Both the position numbers and the translations under genes were made by a program. 64,000 bases of DNA, taken from positions 1,288,688 to 1,352,687 of the forward strand of contig CP070732.1 of NCBI GenBank assembly GCA_020347565.1, read 5' to 3'. This document shows, in pieces, positions 1 to 8,600 of this stretch. Below the pieces are notes generated by a model. The model was not told the DNA's origin and searched no databases. It was given only the letters and a program-made list of their open reading frames with translations. The DNA comes from Methanobacteriota archaeon. Lineage in GTDB: Archaea; Thermoplasmatota; Thermoplasmata; UBA10834. Within the stretch, counting starts at the first letter, position 1; the number at the start of each line of letters is the position of its first letter.

Positions 1-2
1 CC

Positions 3-821
3 AATGGTGCCGGCAAGACAACCACCGTTGAGATACTCGAGGGATTGCGCGTCCCCACGAACGGCAAGTCAAACGTGTTCGGCGTTGACACCACGAAGGA
101 TTATGCGAAGATCAGGGGACGCGTAGGCATTCTCCCGCAGAACTTCGAGCCATTCGACAACCTGAAGCCGATCGAGGCTTTGGACTACTGGGCGAAGCTG
201 TTCGACATGCGCACTGCCCGGAAGGAGATGAACGAACTCCTGGACGTGGTGGGCCTCTCGGAGCGTAAGAGCCTGCTCTCGAAGAAGCTTTCAGGCGGCG
301 AGAAGAGGAAGCTGGGCATAGCGCTGTCGCTGATAAACGAGCCTGAACTGCTCTTCCTGGACGAGCCGACCACAGGACTCGACCCGAAGGCCAGGCGCGA
401 TCTCTGGAGGCTCATAGAGGAGATCAAGCGCGAGGGAACGACGGTCTTTCTCACGACCCACTACCTAGACGAGGCCGAGAAGCTCTCCGACGACGTCGCC
501 GTAATGCACAGGGGCAAGATAATCGCCCGTGGAAGCCCGTCCGAACTCGTCTCCCGGTACGGCAAGACGACGGTCGTGGTCCTGGAGGGAGTCGGGAAGG
601 ACGGTCTCAGGGAGATCACGAGGAGGGGCATTGAAGCCAGCGAGAGCGACGGCGACGTCACGGTGCCGGTCAGCAGCCCATCTGAGATGCGTACGATATT
701 CGCCAAGCTGTCGTCGATAGAGCTCCCGGTCAAGGACATGTACACCAGGAGGCAGACGCTCGAGGACGTCTTCCTGAGCCTCGTGGGCACCAAGATGGAC
801 GAGGGGGTGCTCCAGGAATGA
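3..821 (+). CDS. ABC transporter ATP-binding protein (5' truncated)
   Basis: ATPase subunit of an ABC-2 type exporter. The frame is already open at base 3 and starts inside the Walker A motif (NGAGKTT), so roughly 40 N-terminal residues lie before the window. Further along are the signature LSGGEKRKLGIAL, Walker B LLFLDEPTTGLDP and the H-loop FLTTHYLDEAE. The last 80 residues are the usual C-terminal extension of DrrA/CcmA-type exporter ATPases. The stop overlaps the start of the permease gene by 4 nt, so the two are co-translated and almost certainly form one transporter. The substrate cannot be told from sequence. Confidence 0.96.
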   Translation, partial: NGAGKTTTVEILEGLRVPTNGKSNVFGVDTTKDYAKIRGRVGILPQNFEPFDNLKPIEALDYWAKLFDMRTARKEMNELLDVVGLSERKSLLSKKLSGGEKRKLGIALSLINEPELLFLDEPTTGLDPKARRDLWRLIEEIKREGTTVFLTTHYLDEAEKLSDDVAVMHRGKIIARGSPSELVSRYGKTTVVVLEGVGKDGLREITRRGIEASESDGDVTVPVSSPSEMRTIFAKLSSIELPVKDMYTRRQTLEDVFLSLVGTKMDEGVLQE

Positions 822-1921
822 GCAGGATAATCGCCGACTTCATCGGGTTCGGCAAGACGTACATGAGGAACGTCTCTGGCCCGTTCTTCGCCTTCGTGTT
901 CCCCATACTGCTCATACTCGTGTTTGGGGCGATATTCTCCGGAGACAACTTGTCGAGCGTCGGTCTGCCCGTCCAGAACCTCGACGATGGGCCGTATTCG
1001 GAGGTATACATAGAGGTGCTCAACATGACGGGAATCGTGGAGATAGAGACGATTCCAGAGGACGCCTCGATACACGAGTACATAGACGACAACTCACTCC
1101 CGCTCGCGTTGGTGATTCCGGAGGACTTCAGCGAGTCCATAATCGCGTCGCTGTCGGACAACGACACGGGCCTGGCGACGGTGACGGTGTATGGGGACCC
1201 AACGCGGAGCACGTACAACATGGCTGTCGGAGCCGTCGACGCGGCAGTGCAGTACCTCAACAACAACCTCACCGGCCTCGATCCCATCGTGTCGTTCGAG
1301 GTCAGTCAGGGAGGGGCGGAGGAGTTCAACTACATGGACTTCTTCCTGCCCGGCGTGGTAGGCATAACGGTCATGACGAACTCGCTCTTCGCCATGACCT
1401 CGATATGCGCGGAGTACAGGAGCCGGGGCTACTTCAGGCTGCTCGCGACGACCAAGATAAGCAAGGCCGAGTGGCTCGTATCGAAGTTCCTGTTCTTCAC
1501 CATACTCCTCATCGCCTCGCTGATGATCACGTACGCCATCGGTCAGGCGATGTTCGAGATGGAGACTTCCCTGACCCTCGTCTCCTTTGTGCTTATCGCC
1601 ATGGGGGTATTCCTGTTCGTGTCGATGGGCATGCTCCTGGGAGTGATCATCAAGGATCCCGAGTCCGGCGCGGCCGTCGCCAACGCCATCGGCTTCCCGA
1701 TGATGTTCCTATCCGGAGCGTTCTTCCCGCTCGACTCGATGCCCGAGTACCTACAACTCATTGCCAAAGCGATCCCGCTGAGCTACCTCAACGAGGGCCT
1801 GAGGGACAGCATGGTCTATTCCAACAACGAGAGCGCCCTGCTCAACCTCGCGGTGTTGGCCGTCATCGCGGTCGTGATATTCGTCGCAGCGTCCAGGTTC
1901 ATGTCTTGGAGGGAGAGATGA
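818..1921 (+). CDS. ABC-2 type transporter permease
   Basis: Membrane subunit partnering the ATPase that ends at 821. It has the ABC-2 layout: one N-terminal membrane helix (about residues 20-45, FFAFVFPILLILVFGAIF), a large extracytoplasmic domain of about 150 residues, then five or six helices from about residue 175 to the end. The motif near residue 290, FPMMFLSGAFFPLDSMP, is typical of the family. Export substrate unknown; drug, lipid or surface-polymer export are all possible. 367 residues is a normal length. Confidence 0.95.
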   Translation: MSRIIADFIGFGKTYMRNVSGPFFAFVFPILLILVFGAIFSGDNLSSVGLPVQNLDDGPYSEVYIEVLNMTGIVEIETIPEDASIHEYIDDNSLPLALVIPEDFSESIIASLSDNDTGLATVTVYGDPTRSTYNMAVGAVDAAVQYLNNNLTGLDPIVSFEVSQGGAEEFNYMDFFLPGVVGITVMTNSLFAMTSICAEYRSRGYFRLLATTKISKAEWLVSKFLFFTILLIASLMITYAIGQAMFEMETSLTLVSFVLIAMGVFLFVSMGMLLGVIIKDPESGAAVANAIGFPMMFLSGAFFPLDSMPEYLQLIAKAIPLSYLNEGLRDSMVYSNNESALLNLAVLAVIAVVIFVAASRFMSWRER

Positions 1922-2009
1922 GGTCGCGCAGGCTGCGGCTCGAGGCCCTGGCATAGGCAGATCAGACCGTGCGACGCCGGCCGAGGTTGCGTCTACTCTA
2001 AATAGGAAA

Positions 2010-2019
2010 ATCATATACC
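2010..2019 (+). promoter_or_regulatory. TATA box of kamA
   Basis: The sequence ATCATATACC lies about 40 nt before the kamA ATG, predicting a transcription start near 2040 and a short leader. A small stem (CGACG/CGTCG) lies between it and the start. Confidence 0.5.
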
Positions 2020-2053
2020 CCAAACGACGAGAGTCCGTCGCGGAGGGCCGAAC

Positions 2054-3325
2054 ATGCGGAAGTACAAGGATATACCGCTCTGGAAGGGTGTCAGCGCCAA
2101 GCAGTGGGCCGATTGGAGGTGGCAGGTGAGGAACAGGATCACCGATGTCGACGCGCTAGCCAAGGTCATCAACCTGACAGAGGAGGAGAGGGAGGAGATA
2201 GCCAATTCGACGAAGTACCTGAGGATGGCCATCACGCCATACTACGCCTCGCTCATGGACCCCGACGACCCGGAGTGTCCTGTGCGCATGCAGGCGGTCC
2301 CCTCCTCCAACGAGCTGCACATCTCGAAGGACGACATGGAGGATACCGTCGGCGAGACGACCGATGCGCCTCACGAGGGCTTGACCCACAGGTACCCCGA
2401 CAGGGTGCTCCTGCTGCTGACGGACCAGTGCAGCATGTACTGCAGGCACTGTTGCAGGAGGAGGATAGTCGGGACGACAGACCACGCCCGCAAGTGGGAG
2501 GAGATCAAGGCCGGCATCGACTACGTACGCAGGACGCCGCAGGTCAGGGATGTGCTGCTCTCGGGCGGCGACCCCCTGTTGGTGTCGGATGCGATACTGG
2601 AGAAGACGCTGCGCGAGCTGAGGAGAATCAAGCATGTCGAGGTCGTAAGGTTCGGCACGAGGACTCCGGTCGTGTTGCCGCAGCGGATAACGCCTGCGCT
2701 CGTGAATATGCTGCGCAAGTACCACCCGATATGGCTCAATACCCACTACAACCACCCGAAGGAGGTCACGCCCGCATCCAGACGTGCGGTCGAGATGCTT
2801 GCGGACGCCGGCATACCCGTCGGGAACCAGTCCGTGCTGCTGAGGGGCGTCAACGATTGCCCGACGGTGATGAAGAAGCTGTGTCAGGACCTTGTCTACA
2901 TCAGGTGCAGGCCGTACTACATCTACCAGTGCGACATCGCCAAGGGGTTGGAGCACTTCAGGACGGCGACGGCGAAGGGCATAGAGATAATCGAGCACCT
3001 GAGGGGGCATACCTCAGGATTCGCCGTGCCCGAGTTCGTGATAGACGCACCGACCGGAGGCGGAAAGATACCGGTCGGCCCCAACTACCTCATATCCATG
3101 TCCGACAAGAGGGTCATACTCCGCAACTACGAGGGCGGCATATTCCAGTTCCCAGAGGTCGAGGGCGATCGGACGAGCAAGTGCCCGTCGAACTGCCATA
3201 TCTGCACGGAGTACGAGCACCTCGAGTCTGACGAAGGCGTCGCAGGCGTGTTGTCGGGCAAGAAGCTCTGTCTGATACCGGAGGGGACTGCAAGGGCGCA
3301 GCGAAGGAAGGGCTACAAGAGGTAG
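2054..3325 (+). CDS. ablA: lysine 2,3-aminomutase (radical SAM, PLP)
   Basis: Converts L-lysine to L-beta-lysine, the first step of N-epsilon-acetyl-beta-lysine osmolyte synthesis in many archaea. The radical-SAM cluster motif CSMYCRHC gives Cys126, Cys130 and Cys133. The substrate and PLP motifs of the family follow: YQCDIAKGLEHFRT, VIDAPTGGGKIP with Lys338 as the PLP lysine, and acidic residues in both loops that bind the lysine amino group. 423 residues matches the clostridial enzyme. The partner acetyltransferase ablB is not adjacent; the next gene, Dph6-like, is convergent. A glutamate mutase or another lysine-mutase specificity is possible, but motif agreement with lysine 2,3-aminomutase is close. 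Confidence 0.93.
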   Translation: MRKYKDIPLWKGVSAKQWADWRWQVRNRITDVDALAKVINLTEEEREEIANSTKYLRMAITPYYASLMDPDDPECPVRMQAVPSSNELHISKDDMEDTVGETTDAPHEGLTHRYPDRVLLLLTDQCSMYCRHCCRRRIVGTTDHARKWEEIKAGIDYVRRTPQVRDVLLSGGDPLLVSDAILEKTLRELRRIKHVEVVRFGTRTPVVLPQRITPALVNMLRKYHPIWLNTHYNHPKEVTPASRRAVEMLADAGIPVGNQSVLLRGVNDCPTVMKKLCQDLVYIRCRPYYIYQCDIAKGLEHFRTATAKGIEIIEHLRGHTSGFAVPEFVIDAPTGGGKIPVGPNYLISMSDKRVILRNYEGGIFQFPEVEGDRTSKCPSNCHICTEYEHLESDEGVAGVLSGKKLCLIPEGTARAQRRKGYKR

Positions 3326-3328
3326 GGG

Positions 3329-3997
3329 CTACTCCAAGCCGGCGTCGATGATCTCGTACACGCCCGTGTGGCACGATACGCGTTTCTCCGCGCGTTTGAT
3401 GGAAATCGAGGAGCTGAAGTTCGGGCCATCAGTGACGAAAGTCTCGATCTCGCCTCCTTCGCCGGAGACGCTGAAGCCATGCTCTTCCCCAAGGTCGCAC
3501 AGTTCGGAGAATGCATCATCGTCGATCTCGCGACCGAGCCATGCCTCGTCAAGCCCTTCGGCGTAAGTTCCGGAGACGATGATCCTGAATCCTGCCTTGA
3601 GCATGTCCTCGAATATCGCTCTCTGATCCTTCCTCCACAGCGGTGAGAACAGCGGTTTGTCGAGACGATCGCATAATTCGTTGAGACGAGACCACTGGTA
3701 GTCTGAAGCGATGGCTCCTGAGACGAAGCCGTCGACGTCTTCCTTCGCCATCAGCCGCTCCAGGTCCACCAGTTCGATATCCTGGTCGCCGTCGCTCTGA
3801 GTCGTTCTGATGTCCATCCGGAGGGCATCCGCCTGCATCCTCGTCCAATTGATGTTCGGGTAGTGATACATATATGAATCGTTCCTGCTCGGAATCACGG
3901 TCAGGAGGCTCGCGATTTCCCACCCCTGTTGCTGAAGCAGGTACGTAGCGTACGTCGAATCCTTTCCGCCTGAGAAGAGCGCCGAGACCTTCACCAT
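3329..3997 (-). CDS. Dph6-like diphthine--ammonia ligase (PP-loop ATPase)
   Basis: N-terminal PP-loop motif SGGKDSTYA (residues 9-17) identifies an adenine-nucleotide alpha-hydrolase of the MJ0570/Dph6 family, which amidates diphthine on elongation factor 2. Conserved GAIASDYQWSR and the later GEGGEIETFVTDGP, where the ligase motif lies, fit this family. 222 residues is the usual archaeal length. It converges on kamA with only 3 nt between the two stops, both of which are TAG. Confidence 0.88.
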   Translation of the reverse strand: MVKVSALFSGGKDSTYATYLLQQQGWEIASLLTVIPSRNDSYMYHYPNINWTRMQADALRMDIRTTQSDGDQDIELVDLERLMAKEDVDGFVSGAIASDYQWSRLNELCDRLDKPLFSPLWRKDQRAIFEDMLKAGFRIIVSGTYAEGLDEAWLGREIDDDAFSELCDLGEEHGFSVSGEGGEIETFVTDGPNFSSSISIKRAEKRVSCHTGVYEIIDAGLE

Positions 3998-4037
3998 GTG
4001 ATCGTTGCTGTATAGCCGTTATCCGTCTTAACCGTGC

Positions 4038-5609
4038 TCAGGTGTTGAGCGCCAGAACTGTCACCAGCAGCACCGCCCCTGACAGGAAGACGACGATCGG
4101 GAGCTTGTACATCCACATCTCGTCGAATACCATTCTGGCCCCCAAGTAGCCGAACGGCAACATCACAACCAGTTCAAAGGCCCCAGCAACTAGAGCGCCG
4201 CCAGCGATAAGCGTTGCCGCCATCAGAACGAGGCCAAAGGCCGCGACAAGTGGAACTGCCGCTCCGAGCATTTCCCCGAGCTCGCAGCCGGCCACTATTG
4301 TCTGTGCTATCCTAAGCGACACAAGGAAGATGCCCACGGAGACTATGACGCCAGCGGCAGCGAAGTCCCCGGTGCTGGCGCACTCGGGCAGCAAGACGAC
4401 CGGAGTCAGGAATAGAAGGTACGATCCGAAGGCCGTCGCGGTTCCAAGCTTGGCTTCGTTGCCTTCGATGTCCTCGAACCTGGTTAATCCAAGGAGCGCC
4501 CCCCCCAACATGCCCAGGAACGGCACTGTGCTGACCTTTAGCTCGCCGAACTCCTCCGTGAACATGATTGTGACTCCTATCAGGACGAGGAAGAGGCCAA
4601 CGGTGAAAAGGAATTCGCCCCTCAGCTGCGATGCGGAAAGCGCTATCCCGTAGAATCCGAAAACGACGCCTGCAAACAGCGGAAGAACGACGAGAGCTTC
4701 GTCCCACAGGTCGATGTCTATCACAAACAGATGCCATGAGGCTATCAACAGGAAGCCGAAGAGAAGGGAGAAGAGCAGAGTACCAGCGGGTGTGGGCCTC
4801 CTATCGGGCTTCTCCTTCCTCCTGAGGCTGTCCGGCGAGTCTGTCAATAAGAAGACCACACCGGCGATCGCGACAATGACAAGGGCAATGATGATGAAAC
4901 ATAGTGAGTTCAGGTGAATCGCGAAGTAGATGCCAGCGATTGTGATTACGACTGCGAATGCGTAAACCCAGCCTGGGTACCTTCTCCTTGCTGAAGCCCT
5001 GTTCTCAAGGACAGGAGAGATCTTGTATGGCCTGCCACAGCCCGGACAATCGAATGCAACCTGGTCATCCCGGTAAGTGTTCTCGACTTCCATCCGCTTC
5101 TGGCAGGTGGGACAGAAGACTGGAATGAGTCTGCTGGTGGATTCCGAGAGTATATTGATTTCGTCTCTTACCACACCTCCCTTGTCCAATTGCAATATCA
5201 CCGACGACAGTGGAACCCCTCTCGAGGCTACTATGTCCGCGATCTTGCGATTCTCTGCTCCGTCCTCCCCTTCGTACATCACGGAGCGTCCAACGAAGCC
5301 TACCCTTATCTCATCGGCTTTGCGGGCGCCCTCTTCCGTAAGGAAGTATGCATTCTGTCTCCTGTCCTCTCCTTCGATGTGGCCTTTATGGACGGTGACT
5401 CTCCCTTCCCTCACAAGGTTCTGGAGGGCCGAGGCGACGTGGCTTCTCCTCAGCCCGAGGTAATCGGCGAGGCCCTTCTGTGTTATCTCGAAAGGGAGAG
5501 GTGCGTCGTCTGGTTCGGTGCGATGCTCTCCGAGTTGCAGTAGCACCTTCTCCTTGGCCTTTAGGCCCGTGTTGCCCTTATCCCCGTTCGTCGCCGCCAG
5601 TTCGACCAC
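4038..5609 (-). CDS. membrane-bound winged-helix protein with zinc ribbon
   Basis: 523 residues in three parts. Residues about 15-110 look like a winged helix (KGLADYLGLRRSHVASALQNLVREGRV as recognition region, then a wing). Residues about 165-200 form a zinc ribbon with CPTC and CPGC. From about residue 215 to the end there are some ten or eleven hydrophobic helices. This is the layout of a membrane-tethered one-component regulator: cytoplasmic DNA-binding head and membrane sensor. It begins 54 nt after the alpha-2-macroglobulin stop on the same strand, so the two are probably co-transcribed. The ligand and target are unknown; I do not recognise a named family for the membrane part. Confidence 0.85.
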   Translation of the reverse strand: MVELAATNGDKGNTGLKAKEKVLLQLGEHRTEPDDAPLPFEITQKGLADYLGLRRSHVASALQNLVREGRVTVHKGHIEGEDRRQNAYFLTEEGARKADEIRVGFVGRSVMYEGEDGAENRKIADIVASRGVPLSSVILQLDKGGVVRDEINILSESTSRLIPVFCPTCQKRMEVENTYRDDQVAFDCPGCGRPYKISPVLENRASARRRYPGWVYAFAVVITIAGIYFAIHLNSLCFIIIALVIVAIAGVVFLLTDSPDSLRRKEKPDRRPTPAGTLLFSLLFGFLLIASWHLFVIDIDLWDEALVVLPLFAGVVFGFYGIALSASQLRGEFLFTVGLFLVLIGVTIMFTEEFGELKVSTVPFLGMLGGALLGLTRFEDIEGNEAKLGTATAFGSYLLFLTPVVLLPECASTGDFAAAGVIVSVGIFLVSLRIAQTIVAGCELGEMLGAAVPLVAAFGLVLMAATLIAGGALVAGAFELVVMLPFGYLGARMVFDEMWMYKLPIVVFLSGAVLLVTVLALNT

Positions 5610-5663
5610 CCCTCCACACCGGTAATGTGAACCCCGGAGTTAACTCTTATCAGAGCGGGCGGC

Positions 5664-8600
5664 TCACGTTACCTCGAACTCTACCGGCAGGGTCTCGCTC
5701 CAGAGACCATCAGGGTCGTACATGTCCCACGCGTCTATCCCCTGGACTGTGCTCTTTATGGGCATCTCCGCCACCAACGAATAGTCGAACTCCACTGGGA
5801 CGCCTGATTCCACGTCTGTCAGGTACACCACGACCTGTCTATCGTTCGTGTCGAAGGAAGATATGACCCCGGATGATCTGAGCGACTCGAACTCGGCTGG
5901 CACGAACGCCAAGCCCATCGGCGCCCGGAGGTCGACCAGTATCATCTTGATGACCGCCAGTGGGCCGTCGTACATGAGATAGAGGTGGGCCGTAACCGTG
6001 TCAGTCACGCTTATCTCGGTGACGTCGTACGTTACCGTCAGAACGAGATCTTCGGACCCCTGTGGCTCGTCAGGCCACGGAACGAACTGCTCCAGGTAGA
6101 TGGAGTACAGCACGGATCCGATGCCAGTGCACTGGACCTCGACCTCAGAGACGTTTGTCAGGAACGGCCTGAGGTCGACGAGGAAGGTCACATCGCTCTG
6201 GAACTCATCAATCGCCAGGGACGCGACTTCCTCGCCGTTCACAGACACTTCGACGGTCACATTCTCGATGGTGTTGCGATCCGCGATGTCTCTCAACGCG
6301 TGAAACGCCACCACGGTGTCCTGCGTCGAACTCCAACCACCGAGCGCTCCCCGGTTGTTGAGAAGGTACCTTATCGCCCCTTCGACCGACAGTACGTGGC
6401 CAATTATCCCCGAGAGCGCCATCGCCGCATATCCGGTCGTCTCTATCACCCTCGTTCCTCGGCTGAAGGTGCTGGTGTCCGATATCAGGCTGGTGGAAGA
6501 GGTCCAGTAGCAGGTGTTTCCATCTTCCATCTTCAGCTCCTCTAGCTGGTCCGCGATGCTCGCCTTCAGTCCGGCGTCGCCGTCCGACGCCTTCAGCAAC
6601 AGGAGGGAGAGGGAGAGGCTGAACGGGTCGTCCCAGACTTCGTGGGCATTTGCCTCGATATAATCCACGGCCTTCGTCATGTGCGGGTCCGTGCCAGGAA
6701 CTCCTGAGTGCAGCAGTGCCCTGGCGATGTACCCGGTCGCGGCTATCTCCTTCGATCTGAGCAGGGGATTATTGAACTCGTAGATGCCCCAGTCGGGGAA
6801 CTCCCAGGAGCCATCGTCGTTCTGGATGGACATCAGCCAGGACTGCATGTCCGCGATGATGTCCTCATCGAGACCGAAGCCAGCGTTGATGGCGTCCTGG
6901 AACGCTATCAGGCCCCACGACGTAAGCCACGGATGGACATCCCGATCTCCCGGGAACCACACGATGCCTCGTCCCTCGCCGTTCTTCGCGTCGACCAGGT
7001 ACATCAGCTCGTGCTGTATCCCCTGATTGACGATGCTCTCGTATGTGAACATCTTCTCGGGAGTGGCCCCGATCCTCATGACCGTGTCGTAGGCGAGTAT
7101 GTCGATCGACAGCATCGAGAGCGACTGCTCCCCGCATCCGGAAACATGTCTGATGAACTCGTCGACCCCCTCTAGGAACACCGCGTCGATGCCACCCTGG
7201 ATCTTCACCCATGCGTTCTCGCTGCCCTCGACCCTGTCAGCGCTGAGCAGTAGCGTCTCAACGACGCTGTCATTGCACAACTCTCCGTTGTACAGCGTTT
7301 CCACCTTCGTGCCGTCAGGGTCGATCTTGATCGGTCTGACGACGGCGTCCGAAGCCTCGGGCGATTCGGCGTACACGGTGACAGTGTGCCAGCCGACCTT
7401 GTCAGCGATTATGGTGAAGGACACTGAAGAGACGTAGTTGGCGGGAACGACGATGCTCTGGATCTGGTTCGAGACGAGTTCGAACCAGGGTTCGTCCACG
7501 AGCGTGATGTTCACCGTCTGTGTGGTGTTGAGGTAGTTGTAGACGATGACGCTGAGCGGAAACTCATCGCCTCTCACGACAGAAGTGGGCACGTTCGGCT
7601 CGACGAAGAACGGCTGGAAGACCGTGACCGATGTGGAACCCGTTCCCACGACTCCGTCAGAGGTCGACGCTACCACATCCACCTTCCAAGAGGTGATGGA
7701 ATCAGGCGCAGTCAGGGAGACACTCGCTAGGCCGCCATCGTCCGTGACGAGGCACGGGGTCCAGTACCATGTCTCCGGGAAGTACTGTCTCACGATGGTT
7801 GGCTTGGACAGCGGTGAATCCTGCGCGTCGGAAGTGTAGTCTCCATAGGCGGTGTCTTTGGGCCCGAGCACCAGAGGCGATCCATCGGCCATCAGGAATT
7901 CTTCCGTCAGTTCGTCCTTCAACGTATCGCGTGGCATCAAAGGCACTGGCGAAGAGCCTGACGTGCCGAAGCCAGAGATCATCATGTACCCGCCTACCAC
8001 TGCGGCCCCACCACTGGCGATCACCAACACCAGGACTACGGCCACAGTCGCGGATCCGCGTCTCTTGGAGCTGACGCGCGGCCTGACAAGCGCGATCGCC
8101 ATGACGCCGAGGCATAGATACATGGAATACCAGAAGCCTCTGATGGCGTCCTCCTTCAGCTCCGACGCCTCGAGCACGTTGCTGGGCCAGGTGCTGGCCA
8201 TCCTCGCATCGTCCAACTCGGAGACGACGCTCTCCGTTTCGGACGGCAGGCTTCCGGATCCCGTGTAGACGTACGTCAGTAACTGGTACTGTGGCTCGAT
8301 GAACGCTTCATCGAGCCCGAAGATGATCTCCTCGAAGCCCGAGAACATGCTCCCCACTTCGTAGACTGCCTCGTCGACGACTGAGATGCCGAGCGCTGCG
8401 ATCACCGGCTCGTCGTACCGCAGCACGGACATCTCCAAGCCGACAGCGTCTCGCGGTCCGTAGACGTCCTCTTCGACTGAGACATCCACGCTCAGAACGT
8501 TCGAAGAGCCAACGCCGAAGGTTACTGCATCTCGGATGACGCGCATGTCCTTCTCGATCTTGTAAACCCTGACCTGGGCGAAGGGCTCCATGTCGGGGGT

